Assembly (NCBI RefSeq): GCF_016888515.1
Contig: NZ_JAFEJK010000001.1
Span: forward strand, 1,149,475 to 1,213,474
DNA from: Shimia biformata
Lineage (GTDB): Bacteria; Pseudomonadota; Alphaproteobacteria; Rhodobacterales; Rhodobacteraceae
Direction: 5' to 3'
DNA length: 64,000 nucleotides
This document shows, in pieces, positions 55,114-63,689 of this stretch; position 1 is the first letter of the stretch; the number at the start of each line of letters is the position of its first letter. Under the pieces are notes generated by a model, which did no database searches, was not told where the DNA came from, and worked only from the letters and a program-made list of their open reading frames with translations. The position numbers were made by a program, and so were the translations under genes.

Positions 55114-57531
55114 CTAAGACCCACCAAGCCCGGCTTCGGCCATCAACGCGGCAGTTTCTTCTGCCAGAAGGCGCTCGTCGGCGCTGCCGGGAACCGAGAC
55201 CTTGCCAACCTCAAGGAACAGTGGTGCGGCCAGTGGCGTCACGCGGTCCAGTGTCACATGGTCGATCCGGTCGCCCACGCGCTCCAGCATCTCGTCGATA
55301 CGGGCGAAATCGACCAGCCCGCGCATCGCTTCTTCACGGGTGATGTCCAGAAGCAGGTGGCCGGGGTCATATTTCATCAGCGTGTCATAGAGGATTGAAG
55401 ACGAGAAACTGGTCTGACGCCCGGTGCGGCGCTGGCCGATCACGTTGCGGTCGAGAAGCCCGGATATGGTGGCCACGGCGCGAAAGGATTTGCGCATCAG
55501 GGAATTGCCGGCAAGCCAGGTGTCCAGCCCTTGGTGCAGCCGATCCCGGTCCAAAAGCGGCGCGGGATCGGTGACCGCGTCCAACCCCCAGATCAGCGTG
55601 GCGTAATCGGTGGACACGAACCCCATCGGCGCCAACCCCTGTTCCTCCATCCTCTTGGTCAGCAACAGGCCAAGCGTCTGCTGGGCGTTGCGGCCCGCAA
55701 ACCCATAGACACAGACATGGTTGCGCCCGTCATGGGGGAAGCTTTCAATCAGCAGCCGGCCCGGTTGCGGCAGTTGCGACACGTCCCGCTGCAGCGCCAG
55801 CCAGTCGGCGGTATGGGGCGGAAGTTCGGGCCACCGCTGCTGCTGGAACATGCGGAGGATGCGTTGCGACAGTTGCGTTGACGTGGCGAATTTCGTGCCC
55901 ATGAAGGTGGCGATCTTTGGCTTGCGGGTGGCGTTGCGGCTGACCTCGACTGTCATTTCCCGCATCGATTCAAATCGCACCACCTTGCCGCCCATCAGGA
56001 AGGTGTCGCCGGGTGTCAGCGAGGCGGCAAAGCCTTCCTCGATCTCGCCCAAAGGCGCGCCACCGCGACTGCGCTGGTAACGCACCTTCAGCGTGTCGGT
56101 GTCCTGAATGGTGCCCGCGTTCATGCGAATGCGCAGCGCACCGCGCGGGTCGCGCAGCTGCCACAACCCATCCGCCCGTTGCATCAACCGCTGATAGCGG
56201 TCATAGGCTTTCAGCGCGTATCCCCCCGTCGCCACGAAGTCGAGGCAGCGGTCGAATTCCACCCGAGTCAGGGTGGTATACGCCCCGACTGACGTGACTT
56301 CGACATAGAGTGCGTCCGCGTCAAAGGGGCCAGCGCAGGCGGTCAGCAGGATGTGCTGGCATAACACATCGCGTGGGCCGCTTGCCCTTGTCTCGCCATC
56401 GAGGTCATGCGCTTTCACAGCCTGCAACGCGGCGACGCATTCGATCACTTCGAACCGGTTGGCGGGCACCAGAAGCGCCTTTGAGGGCGCGTTGTATCGG
56501 TGGTTGGCGCGGCCGATCCGCTGGACCAGACGCTTGACGTTCTTCGGCGCACCGATCTGAATCACAAGGTCCACGTCGCCCCAGTCGATGCCAAGATCGA
56601 GACTGCCGGTGCAGACGATCGCCCGCAATTCGCCCCGCACCATCGCCGCCTCGACTTTCTCGCGCTGGGTGCGGTCAAGCGATCCGTGATGGATGCCGAT
56701 TGGCAGACCGTCGTCATTTGCCAGCCAGAGGTTGTGAAAGAAAATCTCGGCCTGTGCGCGGGTGTTGTGGAAGATCAGCGTGGTCTTGTGGCGCTTGACC
56801 TGTTCCAGAACCGCCGGGATCGCATAGGCTGCACCGCCACCGGACCACGGCGGCGCGTCTTCCGTGGTCAGCATCGCTATGTCTGGATCGGGACCCGGAT
56901 CGGCCATCAGGATCGGGCAGGGATCGGGGTGGCGGGCCAGCAAAGCGGCGATCTCTTCGGGCTTGTCGACCGTGGCCGATAACCCAACCCGACGCAGATC
57001 TGGACACATGCCCTGCAGGCGCGACAGGGTCAGCATCAACTGGTCGCCGCGCTTGCTTTCGGCAAGGGCATGGATCTCGTCAACGATCACCCGCTTTAGC
57101 CCATTGAACATGCGCGGGGCGTCTTCGTAAGATGTCAGCAGTGCCAGGCTTTCGGGTGTGGTCAAAAGGATATGCGGTGGGTCGGCACGCTGGCGTTTCT
57201 TGGCGGTGTTTGAGGTATCGCCCGTACGGTCTTCGATGCGGATATCCAGCCCCATCTCGTCAACCGGTGTGCGCAGGTTGCGCTTGATGTCCGCTGCCAG
57301 CGCCTTCAGAGGCGAGACATAAAGCGTGTGCAGGCCGTCATGCTCGCCATCGGCAAGGTCAACCAGTGTCGGCAGGAACCCCGCCATGGTTTTGCCACCC
57401 CCGGTCGGCGCGATCAGCAACAGCGCGGGTGCATCTGCCCGTTGCAACATGTCGATTTGATGCGGGTGCGGAGACCATCCCCGCCGCGAAAACCAGTCCT
57501 GAAATGTGTCGGGAAGCCGGGTCTCGGCCAC
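55114..57531 (-). CDS. Ligase-associated DNA damage response DEXH helicase (Lhr-like)
   Basis: An 805-aa superfamily 2 helicase. Motif Q/I is LLLIAPTGGGKTMAGF, motif II VIVDEIHAL, and motif III VGLSATVDKP. Domain 2 has ITHGSL-like segment GIHHGSLDRTQREK, GSLDLGIDWGDVDLV, and RIGRANHRYNAP (motif VI). After the RecA domains come the winged-helix and the long Lhr C-terminal domain (residues about 440-805). The start is GTG at 57531, 5 bp after the repressor stop. The family acts with PdeM and a ligase in DNA repair; here only PdeM is next to it. Confidence 0.93.
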   Translation of the reverse strand: MAETRLPDTFQDWFSRRGWSPHPHQIDMLQRADAPALLLIAPTGGGKTMAGFLPTLVDLADGEHDGLHTLYVSPLKALAADIKRNLRTPVDEMGLDIRIEDRTGDTSNTAKKRQRADPPHILLTTPESLALLTSYEDAPRMFNGLKRVIVDEIHALAESKRGDQLMLTLSRLQGMCPDLRRVGLSATVDKPEEIAALLARHPDPCPILMADPGPDPDIAMLTTEDAPPWSGGGAAYAIPAVLEQVKRHKTTLIFHNTRAQAEIFFHNLWLANDDGLPIGIHHGSLDRTQREKVEAAMVRGELRAIVCTGSLDLGIDWGDVDLVIQIGAPKNVKRLVQRIGRANHRYNAPSKALLVPANRFEVIECVAALQAVKAHDLDGETRASGPRDVLCQHILLTACAGPFDADALYVEVTSVGAYTTLTRVEFDRCLDFVATGGYALKAYDRYQRLMQRADGLWQLRDPRGALRIRMNAGTIQDTDTLKVRYQRSRGGAPLGEIEEGFAASLTPGDTFLMGGKVVRFESMREMTVEVSRNATRKPKIATFMGTKFATSTQLSQRILRMFQQQRWPELPPHTADWLALQRDVSQLPQPGRLLIESFPHDGRNHVCVYGFAGRNAQQTLGLLLTKRMEEQGLAPMGFVSTDYATLIWGLDAVTDPAPLLDRDRLHQGLDTWLAGNSLMRKSFRAVATISGLLDRNVIGQRRTGRQTSFSSSILYDTLMKYDPGHLLLDITREEAMRGLVDFARIDEMLERVGDRIDHVTLDRVTPLAAPLFLEVGKVSVPGSADERLLAEETAALMAEAGLGGS

Positions 57532-57536
57532 GGGGG

Positions 57537-57863
57537 TCAGCCTTCGTCGGGAGCGCAGAACAGGCGATAGAGCAGCGCAATCACCTCGGACGTGCTTTCA
57601 TTGGCAAGGCTGTAATAGATCGTTTTGCCATCGCGTCGGGTGGTGACCATGCCTTCCTCGCGCAGACGCGCCAGCATCTGACTGACAGCAGCCTGCCGGA
57701 TTCCCAGAAGCTCTTCCAACTCGCCCACGGATTTTTCGCCAGACCCAAGGTGGCACAGGATCATCAGCCGCCCTTCATGGGCCAGCGTCTTGAGAAAGGC
57801 CGCTGCGCTTTGCGCGCTAGAGGCCATTTCGGACGGGGGCGCGGGTGGTTGCTGCACGTTCAC
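57537..57863 (-). CDS. ArsR-family repressor, SqrR/BigR-like thiol sensor
   Basis: A 108-aa ArsR-type winged HTH. HTH helices are SVGELEELLGIRQAAVSQMLARL, with the wing at TTRRDGKTIYYSLA. Two cysteines, Cys37 (MILCHLGSG) and Cys103 (LFCAPDEG), are 66 residues apart. This is the same spacing as the Cys41/Cys107 pair that forms a sulfide-induced polysulfide bridge in Rhodobacter SqrR. There is no metal-binding cysteine motif in helix 3. The start is GTG at 57863 with AGGAG 9 bp upstream. It directly precedes the helicase-PdeM pair, so it may control them or be self-regulated. No sqr or bigR-type target is in the window. Confidence 0.85.
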   Translation of the reverse strand: MNVQQPPAPPSEMASSAQSAAAFLKTLAHEGRLMILCHLGSGEKSVGELEELLGIRQAAVSQMLARLREEGMVTTRRDGKTIYYSLANESTSEVIALLYRLFCAPDEG

Positions 57864-57959
57864 GTCAAGGGACTCCTGTTGATCCAGGCAATATCTAGCA
57901 CGTGATTTCTCAAAGTGCGAGAGAGTGTGCGGATCGTGGCCAGCGCGATGGCGTTCGTG

Positions 57960-59189
57960 TCAGGTTTTGACCGGTGACCCTCCGCCGAAGTTGTTCGCGC
58001 CGACATAGCTGCATGGGTCATCCTGCATCTGCAAATGCAGACCGTCGCCGTCATAAGGATGGGCGCGGGCAAGTTCCTCGTCGAAATCGATGCCCAGCCC
58101 CGGCGCGTCGGTCGGGACAACAAAGCCGTCTTCCACCGTCAGGGACGACCGGATCAGGGCGTCGTGGAACGGGGTTTCGATGGTTTCGATCATCAATAGG
58201 TTCGGGATTGAGGCGGCCAATTGAATATTCGCAGCCCATTCCACCGGTCCGGCGTAAAGATGCGGAGCCATCTGCGCGTTATAGACCTCGGCCATGGCGG
58301 CAACTTTTTTCATCTCCCAGATGCCGCCAGCCCGACCTAGCGCCGGTTGCAGGATCGTCGCAGCACCTTCCCGCAATACCGGGGCAAATTCAGCCTTGGT
58401 ACAGAGCCGTTCACCCGTTGCGACGGGGATCGACGTGGCGGCAGCAACACGGGCCATGGCCGCGATGTTGTCGGGCGGCACGGGTTCCTCGTACCAAAGC
58501 GGTGAATAGGGCTCGATCGCCTTGGCCAGCCTAATTGCGCCGCCGGTGGTGAACTGCCCGTGGGTGCCGAACAGCAGGTCCGCCCGGTCGCCCACCGCCT
58601 CGCGAATGGCTTTGCAGAAGGCAACGGAAAGAGAGATGTCGCTCATCGCGGGCATGTGGCCACCGCGCATCGTGTAAGGCCCGGCAGGGTCAAATTTGAC
58701 CGCCGTATAGCCCTTGGCCACAAGATCCAGCGCGCTTTCGGCGGCCATCTCGGGCGAGACCCAGAACTTGTCCAGATCGTGGTGGGGCAGGGGATAGAGA
58801 TAGGAATAGGCCCGAAGACGGTCATTCATCCGCCCGCCAATCAACGCGTGAACCGGGCGGTCGCGGTCCTTGCCAAGGATGTCCCAGCAGGCGATCTCAA
58901 GCCCCGAGAATGCGCCGATCACGGTCAAGTCGGGCCGCTGGGTGAAGCCCGAGGAATAAGACCGGCGAAACAGTTTTTCGATGTTCTCCGGGTTCTCGCC
59001 GTGGAAATAGCGGTCAAACAGGTCGTGAATCACGGCGCGCATGGTCTCGGGGCCAACGGACGAGGCATAGCATTCGCCCCAGCCGGTAATGCCGCTGTCG
59101 GTGGTCAGCTTGACAAATATCCAGTAGCGCCCGCCCCAGCCCGGTGCCGGAGGGGAGGTCACGATGACATCCAGATCGGTCAGTTTCAT
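57960..59189 (-). CDS. Mandelate racemase/muconate lactonizing enzyme family protein
   Basis: A 409-aa member of the enolase superfamily. The N-terminal capping domain includes RYWIFVKLTTDSGITGWGE. The barrel has the lysine strand YTAVKFDPAGP, then LLFGTHGQFT, the glutamate in LWYEEPVPPDN, the glutamate in PVATGERLCT, and the histidine in MAPHLYAGPVE. The overall pattern resembles the D-galactonate dehydratase-like group, which acts on sugar acids. The first metal position reads GTHGQ rather than the usual D-x-H. No sugar kinase or aldolase is adjacent. A zinc alcohol dehydrogenase lies just upstream on the same strand (43-bp gap). The substrate is unknown. Confidence 0.85.
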   Translation of the reverse strand: MKLTDLDVIVTSPPAPGWGGRYWIFVKLTTDSGITGWGECYASSVGPETMRAVIHDLFDRYFHGENPENIEKLFRRSYSSGFTQRPDLTVIGAFSGLEIACWDILGKDRDRPVHALIGGRMNDRLRAYSYLYPLPHHDLDKFWVSPEMAAESALDLVAKGYTAVKFDPAGPYTMRGGHMPAMSDISLSVAFCKAIREAVGDRADLLFGTHGQFTTGGAIRLAKAIEPYSPLWYEEPVPPDNIAAMARVAAATSIPVATGERLCTKAEFAPVLREGAATILQPALGRAGGIWEMKKVAAMAEVYNAQMAPHLYAGPVEWAANIQLAASIPNLLMIETIETPFHDALIRSSLTVEDGFVVPTDAPGLGIDFDEELARAHPYDGDGLHLQMQDDPCSYVGANNFGGGSPVKT

Positions 59190-59232
59190 AACGCTAGCTC
59201 CGGGATAATGAGTATTTTCGGCAAGAAAGAAA

Positions 59233-60324
59233 TCAGTTTTGGTCGAACAGGATCACATTGCGTTTGGCGGCGCCGGTCTTGGTGTCGGCAATGGCCTCGT
59301 TGATCTGGTCAAGGGTCCAGCGGCCGGAAATCAGCTCGTCCAGTTTGAGCCGCCCTTGTTGGTAGAGGTCAACCAGCCACGGGATGTCACGCTGGATCAC
59401 GACGTCGCCCATTTTCGAACCGATCATGCCCTGACCAAGCGCGGCGAGGATAACCGGTTCATAGGTCGACATCGCGCCGGAATGGGGCATTCCGATCATG
59501 ATGACCTTGCCGGTGGGGGCCAGGTAGCGTGGGGCGTCGTCATAGGCGGGAATGGCGCCAACTGTGACCAGCACCGCATCCGCGCCGCGCCCCATGGCAC
59601 GCATGGCCGCAATCCAGGGTTTCTTCTGGGTGGCAAGGACGCCGTCCGTCGCGCCGAAGTCGCGGGCGATGGCCAGTTTGTCTTCGCTCATGTCGACGGC
59701 AACGATGCGGCGTGCGCCTGCAATCCGTGCCCCTTGTATTGCATTGAGGCCAACCCCTCCTGCGCCGATAACAACCACGTCCTGTCCAGCGCGCAGCCCG
59801 GCGGCGTTTACCGCCGCGCCGACCCCGGTGATCACACCACAGGAAATCAACGCGGCGGCGTCCATTGGCAAATCACCCGGAACCTTGACGATCTGGCTTT
59901 GCGAAACGACGACCTTTTCGGCAAAGGCGCCGCAGGCCATCGCCTGATGCAGCTTGCTGCCCGTTGCGGTGGTCAATGGCCCCTTGTCGCCATCATAAGG
60001 CGTTTCGCAGACCGTTGGTTTGCCGCTGGTGCAGGACGGGCAGGACCCGCAGGCTCGGATCAGGGTGACGATAACCGGGTCGCCCGGCGCGAACCTGCTG
60101 ACACCTGCACCCACCGCCGTCACCCGTCCGGCGGCCTCGTGACCGTAGACCGCAGGCAGCGACCCGCCCCAGCCGCCCTCGGCATAGGATATATCGGAAT
60201 GGCAGATGGCGACGGCATCCAGCGTGACTTCGACCTCTCCCATCTCGGGCGCGCGCAGGTTGACCTCTTCTATGACAAGCGGCTTGCCGAACTCGTGGCA
60301 CACGGCGGCCCTGATTTTCTGCAT
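59233..60324 (-). CDS. Zinc-dependent alcohol dehydrogenase
   Basis: A 363-aa medium-chain dehydrogenase. Catalytic zinc ligands are Cys41 (AICHSDIS) and His62 with Glu63 (YGHEAAG). The structural zinc loop is Cys92, Cys95, Cys98 and Cys106 (CGSCPSCTSGKPTVC). The nucleotide loop is VVVIGAGGVGLNAIQ. The sequence groups with class III/AdhD-like enzymes of alcohol or aldehyde oxidation; the substrate is not readable. It follows the MFS gene after 94 bp and precedes the enolase-superfamily gene by 43 bp, so co-transcription with the latter is likely. Confidence 0.92.
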   Translation of the reverse strand: MQKIRAAVCHEFGKPLVIEEVNLRAPEMGEVEVTLDAVAICHSDISYAEGGWGGSLPAVYGHEAAGRVTAVGAGVSRFAPGDPVIVTLIRACGSCPSCTSGKPTVCETPYDGDKGPLTTATGSKLHQAMACGAFAEKVVVSQSQIVKVPGDLPMDAAALISCGVITGVGAAVNAAGLRAGQDVVVIGAGGVGLNAIQGARIAGARRIVAVDMSEDKLAIARDFGATDGVLATQKKPWIAAMRAMGRGADAVLVTVGAIPAYDDAPRYLAPTGKVIMIGMPHSGAMSTYEPVILAALGQGMIGSKMGDVVIQRDIPWLVDLYQQGRLKLDELISGRWTLDQINEAIADTKTGAAKRNVILFDQN

Positions 60325-60418
60325 CTGGACTGACTCCCCATTCCTTTTGGTCAGCGTGGCCCGTGAAGGGGCGCGCTGGCAAGGCTGAATGAGACATCAC
60401 GTGTCGTAATCCGACCCC

Positions 60419-61621
60419 TTATCCCCGTCGGCGACTTTTGGCGAAAAGCGCAAGAGTGCCCAGCATCAGAACTGTCGACAACAGGAACGGAGCGCCGGGC
60501 AGGTAGAACGGCGCCTCGGGGCGGGTAAAGTAGGCAAACGTCTGGGTCATGGCGATAGGCGCTACAATCGTGGCCAGCGACATCAGGCTGGCCAGTACAC
60601 CCTGCAATTCGCCCTGCGCGTCATCCGGGACCCGGCGCGACAGGATCGCCTGCAACGCCGGCAGGCCGATCGCCCCCAACGCCGCGACCGGGATCGAGGC
60701 AAACAACGCCGCCGTGGTCCAGACGAAGGCAAGGAAAATCATCGTGGCCGTTTCGATGGTCAGGCCAATGGTCACCGTCGCGCGATCTCCGAACCGTCGC
60801 ACCGAAGGGCTGACCAACAGACCCTGAACAAGCGCGAATCCGGCACCGTAAAGCGCCAGCGAGAGGCCGATCATGCCGGGGCTCCAGCCGAAACGCTCGG
60901 TTGTGAAATAGGGCCAGATCGCCGGATAGACCGCACCGGCCACCTGGTAGAGGAAGAAGACGACTAGCAGAAGTTTCAACTCGGGCAGCCTGCCAACCGC
61001 ACGAAACGCGCCAAGCGGGTTGGCGCGTTTCCACGAAAACGGGCGGCGGATGGCATCCGTAACGGTTTCCCGCAGCACCAGCGCGCCAAAGATCACGTTG
61101 GCAAAGGACAGGCAGGCGGCCGCCCAGAACGGCGCACGTGTTCCGAACTCGGCCAAAAGCCCGCCGACAATCGGGCCCAACACGAAGCCGATGCCAAATG
61201 CGGCCCCTATCAGGCCGAAGTTGCGGTCCTTTTCTTCCGGCGCAGAGACATCGGCGATGAAGGCCGACGCGGTCGAGTGGGTGGCGGCAGTGATGCCTCC
61301 GACAATCCGGCCCAGCAGCAGAAGCCACATTGCCCCTGCGACGGCCATCACCACGTAGTCCAGCGCCATCACAAAAAGCGACACCAAAAGCACGGGCCTG
61401 CGCCCATAGCGGTCCGAGAGGTTGCCGATAATCGGACCGAACAGGAATTGCATCACCGCAAAGGCGGTGGCCAATATGCCCCCCCAGACGGCGGCGTCGG
61501 CGATGTCGCCGCCACCGATATCCCGGATCAGGTCAGGCATCACCGGCAGGATCAAACCGATCCCCATGGCGTCGATGACCACCGTGGTCAGGATGAAGGT
61601 GATTTGCAGTTGTTTCGACAT
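60419..61621 (-). CDS. TetA-type MFS transporter
   Basis: A 400-aa membrane protein with 12 hydrophobic segments. TM1 carries VVIDAMGIGLILPVMPDLIRD, a phrase typical of the Tet(A)/DHA1 group. Loop 2-3 has GNLSDRYGRRPVLL, the MFS motif A. VGGITAATHSTASAFIADVS holds the motif C-like antiporter region. DHA1 members export drugs, but in this pca-linked position it may instead carry an aromatic or a metabolite. It is 16 bp after pcaB, in the same operon. The ATG at 61621 gives family length. Confidence 0.88.
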   Translation of the reverse strand: MSKQLQITFILTTVVIDAMGIGLILPVMPDLIRDIGGGDIADAAVWGGILATAFAVMQFLFGPIIGNLSDRYGRRPVLLVSLFVMALDYVVMAVAGAMWLLLLGRIVGGITAATHSTASAFIADVSAPEEKDRNFGLIGAAFGIGFVLGPIVGGLLAEFGTRAPFWAAACLSFANVIFGALVLRETVTDAIRRPFSWKRANPLGAFRAVGRLPELKLLLVVFFLYQVAGAVYPAIWPYFTTERFGWSPGMIGLSLALYGAGFALVQGLLVSPSVRRFGDRATVTIGLTIETATMIFLAFVWTTAALFASIPVAALGAIGLPALQAILSRRVPDDAQGELQGVLASLMSLATIVAPIAMTQTFAYFTRPEAPFYLPGAPFLLSTVLMLGTLALFAKSRRRG

Positions 61622-61637
61622 TTGCGAAGCAGCGCCC

Positions 61638-62975
61638 TCAGGCCTTGGTTCCGGTGCGAACCCGGGAGGCAAAAGCGCGGGCATCGTCGGCCGCCGTTCC
61701 GGTCTGTGCCTCGTGGCGGAACAGGTCCGCACTGTCGAGATCGGGCCAGTCCCGCGCCACAAGCTGGTCAAGTGGCGTTGCCGATTTCACGGCTTCCTGA
61801 CACAGCGCCTTGGTCGTGGCCTGGGCGTCAGGGCGGGGCATCCGGCTGGCCAGTGCGAACGACAGCGCCTCGGCGTGAATGAGACCCAGCTGACCGTCAA
61901 GCGCGGCTTCCATTGCCTCGGTGTTCGGGGCGATTGCGTCTGACAGTGCCTTGGCATGGTTCAGCGCCGCCGCCGCACCAAGGGCCAGTTGCGGCAGACT
62001 CATCCATTCGGTCATCATTGCGGCCCCGTCGCGCTGGGCGCGGGGCATGCCAGCCCCCTGCAGCGCGGCGTTGAGCGCGGTGGCCATGCGCGCAAGCGTC
62101 ACCAGCGCAGATGGCGCAACGGGGTTCTGTTTCTGCGGCATGGTCGAGGATCCGCCCGCGCCGACAAGCGTGATCTCGCCAATGCCGGTCTGCATCATCG
62201 CGCTGACATCCTCGCCCATCTTGCCAAGCGCCACGGTCAGTCGGGTCAGCCAGCTTGCGACGCGCAGCACTGGCCCGCGATCGACATGCCACGAGCGCCC
62301 CGGATCGGTCAGGCCAAGCGCTTTGGCCAGAGCCGCCCGGGTTTCACGCGCTTTTGGACCCAGCGCGTTTGCCGTTCCCGCTGCTCCCGACAGTGAAACC
62401 GGTAGCCCGGCGGCGATGAGGTTTGTCAGTTCATCATGCAGATCGGCCATCGGCTGACCCCATTCCGCCACTTGCGCGCCGAAGGTCGTGACCGTGGCAT
62501 GCTGCCCCCAGGTGCGCGCCGCCATCGGGGTAGCGGCATGGGCATCGGCGCGTTCGGCAAGGGCTGTCAGCACGTCTGAGAGGGCGGTATCACAAAGACC
62601 CAGAAGCTGACGCAGGCGCAGCATCATCGCGGTGTCGACAATGTCCTGAGACGTCGCGCCCCAATGCACATACTGGCTGTGGTCCGGCGCTTCCATCGCC
62701 TTTCGGAACTCGGCCAGAAGCCCCGGCACCGGAACGCCATTGGTGCCAACCGATGCCGCCAGACCCGCCGGGTCGATCTGCACCTCCATCGCCGAGCGGT
62801 GGATGAAGAACGCGCTGTCCTCGGGGATCACACCCAGTTCGCCCTGAACCTTGGCCAAAGCGCCCTCGACTAGAAGCATGGCGCGGACCTCGGCGGTGTC
62901 GGTGAACAGGCGGCCTGCCTCTCCGGGCGCAAAAAGCTTGGAATATAGGGGGCTGTCAAAGACGGAACCGGCCAT
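61638..62975 (-). CDS. pcaB: 3-carboxy-cis,cis-muconate cycloisomerase PcaB
   Basis: A 445-aa member of the fumarase/aspartase superfamily in the protocatechuate branch of the beta-ketoadipate pathway. It converts 3-carboxy-cis,cis-muconate to 4-carboxymuconolactone. Signatures are HWGATSQDIVDTAMMLRL (the T-S-x-D region) and GAGGSSTMPQKQNPVAPS (the family signature with the catalytic serine). RTWGQHATVTTFG is the histidine region. Length fits PcaB. It lies between an alpha/beta hydrolase (9-bp gap) and an MFS gene (16-bp gap). Confidence 0.94.
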   Translation of the reverse strand: MAGSVFDSPLYSKLFAPGEAGRLFTDTAEVRAMLLVEGALAKVQGELGVIPEDSAFFIHRSAMEVQIDPAGLAASVGTNGVPVPGLLAEFRKAMEAPDHSQYVHWGATSQDIVDTAMMLRLRQLLGLCDTALSDVLTALAERADAHAATPMAARTWGQHATVTTFGAQVAEWGQPMADLHDELTNLIAAGLPVSLSGAAGTANALGPKARETRAALAKALGLTDPGRSWHVDRGPVLRVASWLTRLTVALGKMGEDVSAMMQTGIGEITLVGAGGSSTMPQKQNPVAPSALVTLARMATALNAALQGAGMPRAQRDGAAMMTEWMSLPQLALGAAAALNHAKALSDAIAPNTEAMEAALDGQLGLIHAEALSFALASRMPRPDAQATTKALCQEAVKSATPLDQLVARDWPDLDSADLFRHEAQTGTAADDARAFASRVRTGTKA

Positions 62976-62984
62976 GGGGCCTCC

Positions 62985-63689
62985 TTAGATGATGTCGTCG
63001 ATCAGACGGGCAAGACCCACCGGATCGGAAAAGAACGGCGAATGGCTGGTCGGCATCTCGAAGACGTCGACGGTGGGCCAATCGGCGGTCATCTCGACCT
63101 GAAACTCGGGCGGGATGGTGCGATCGCCCATGCAGCGGATATAGGATTTCGGAACGGCGGCAAAGCCCGGCCCCAGGGCAATCGGCGTTTCCTGCGGCGC
63201 GATCGCCTGGGGAGACAAGTTGCGGGCGGCAAATGCCACAGCCTCGACCGGGCAGTCGTGATAGAAAACGTCGACGACCTTGTCCGGGTCGATGGTGAAA
63301 CTGATCCCGTCGTCAGATTTCACCACAGCATGTAGCAGGGGCTGGCGCGGGGCAAGGCGGCGCATTTCGGCCAGTGACAGCCCGTCGCGCGGGACATAGG
63401 CACAGAGATAGATCAGCCGCGACACCCGGCCCGGCGCAAGATCAACGGCGCGGCTGATCGGGTAGCCACCCCAGCTGTGGCCGACAACCACGGTGTCATC
63501 CCCCAGCCCAGCGACTACGGCCTCGGCGCAGTTTTCCAGCGTCACCTCGGAAAGCGGCGTCTTGTCTTCCCCGTGGCTTGGCATGTCGATGGCGCGGACC
63601 GAATGACCAAGATCCTGCAAGGCAGGGATCACGTCGCGCCAGCACCACGCGCCATGCCCCGATCCATGCACCAGAAGGATGTCAGACAT
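62985..63689 (-). CDS. Alpha/beta hydrolase in the pca cluster
   Basis: A 234-aa serine hydrolase. The oxyanion region is LLVHGSGHGAWCWRDVIP, and the nucleophile elbow VVVGHSWGGYPISRAV carries the catalytic serine. MPTSHSPFFSDPVGL has the histidine near the end. It resembles the plant hydroxynitrile lyase/salicylate esterase (MES)-like group more than the enol-lactonase PcaD. Its ATG overlaps the pcaD stop by 8 bp, and pcaB follows 9 bp on, so the three are co-translated. The substrate is unknown; an aromatic ester would fit the operon. Confidence 0.88.
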   Translation of the reverse strand: MSDILLVHGSGHGAWCWRDVIPALQDLGHSVRAIDMPSHGEDKTPLSEVTLENCAEAVVAGLGDDTVVVGHSWGGYPISRAVDLAPGRVSRLIYLCAYVPRDGLSLAEMRRLAPRQPLLHAVVKSDDGISFTIDPDKVVDVFYHDCPVEAVAFAARNLSPQAIAPQETPIALGPGFAAVPKSYIRCMGDRTIPPEFQVEMTADWPTVDVFEMPTSHSPFFSDPVGLARLIDDII

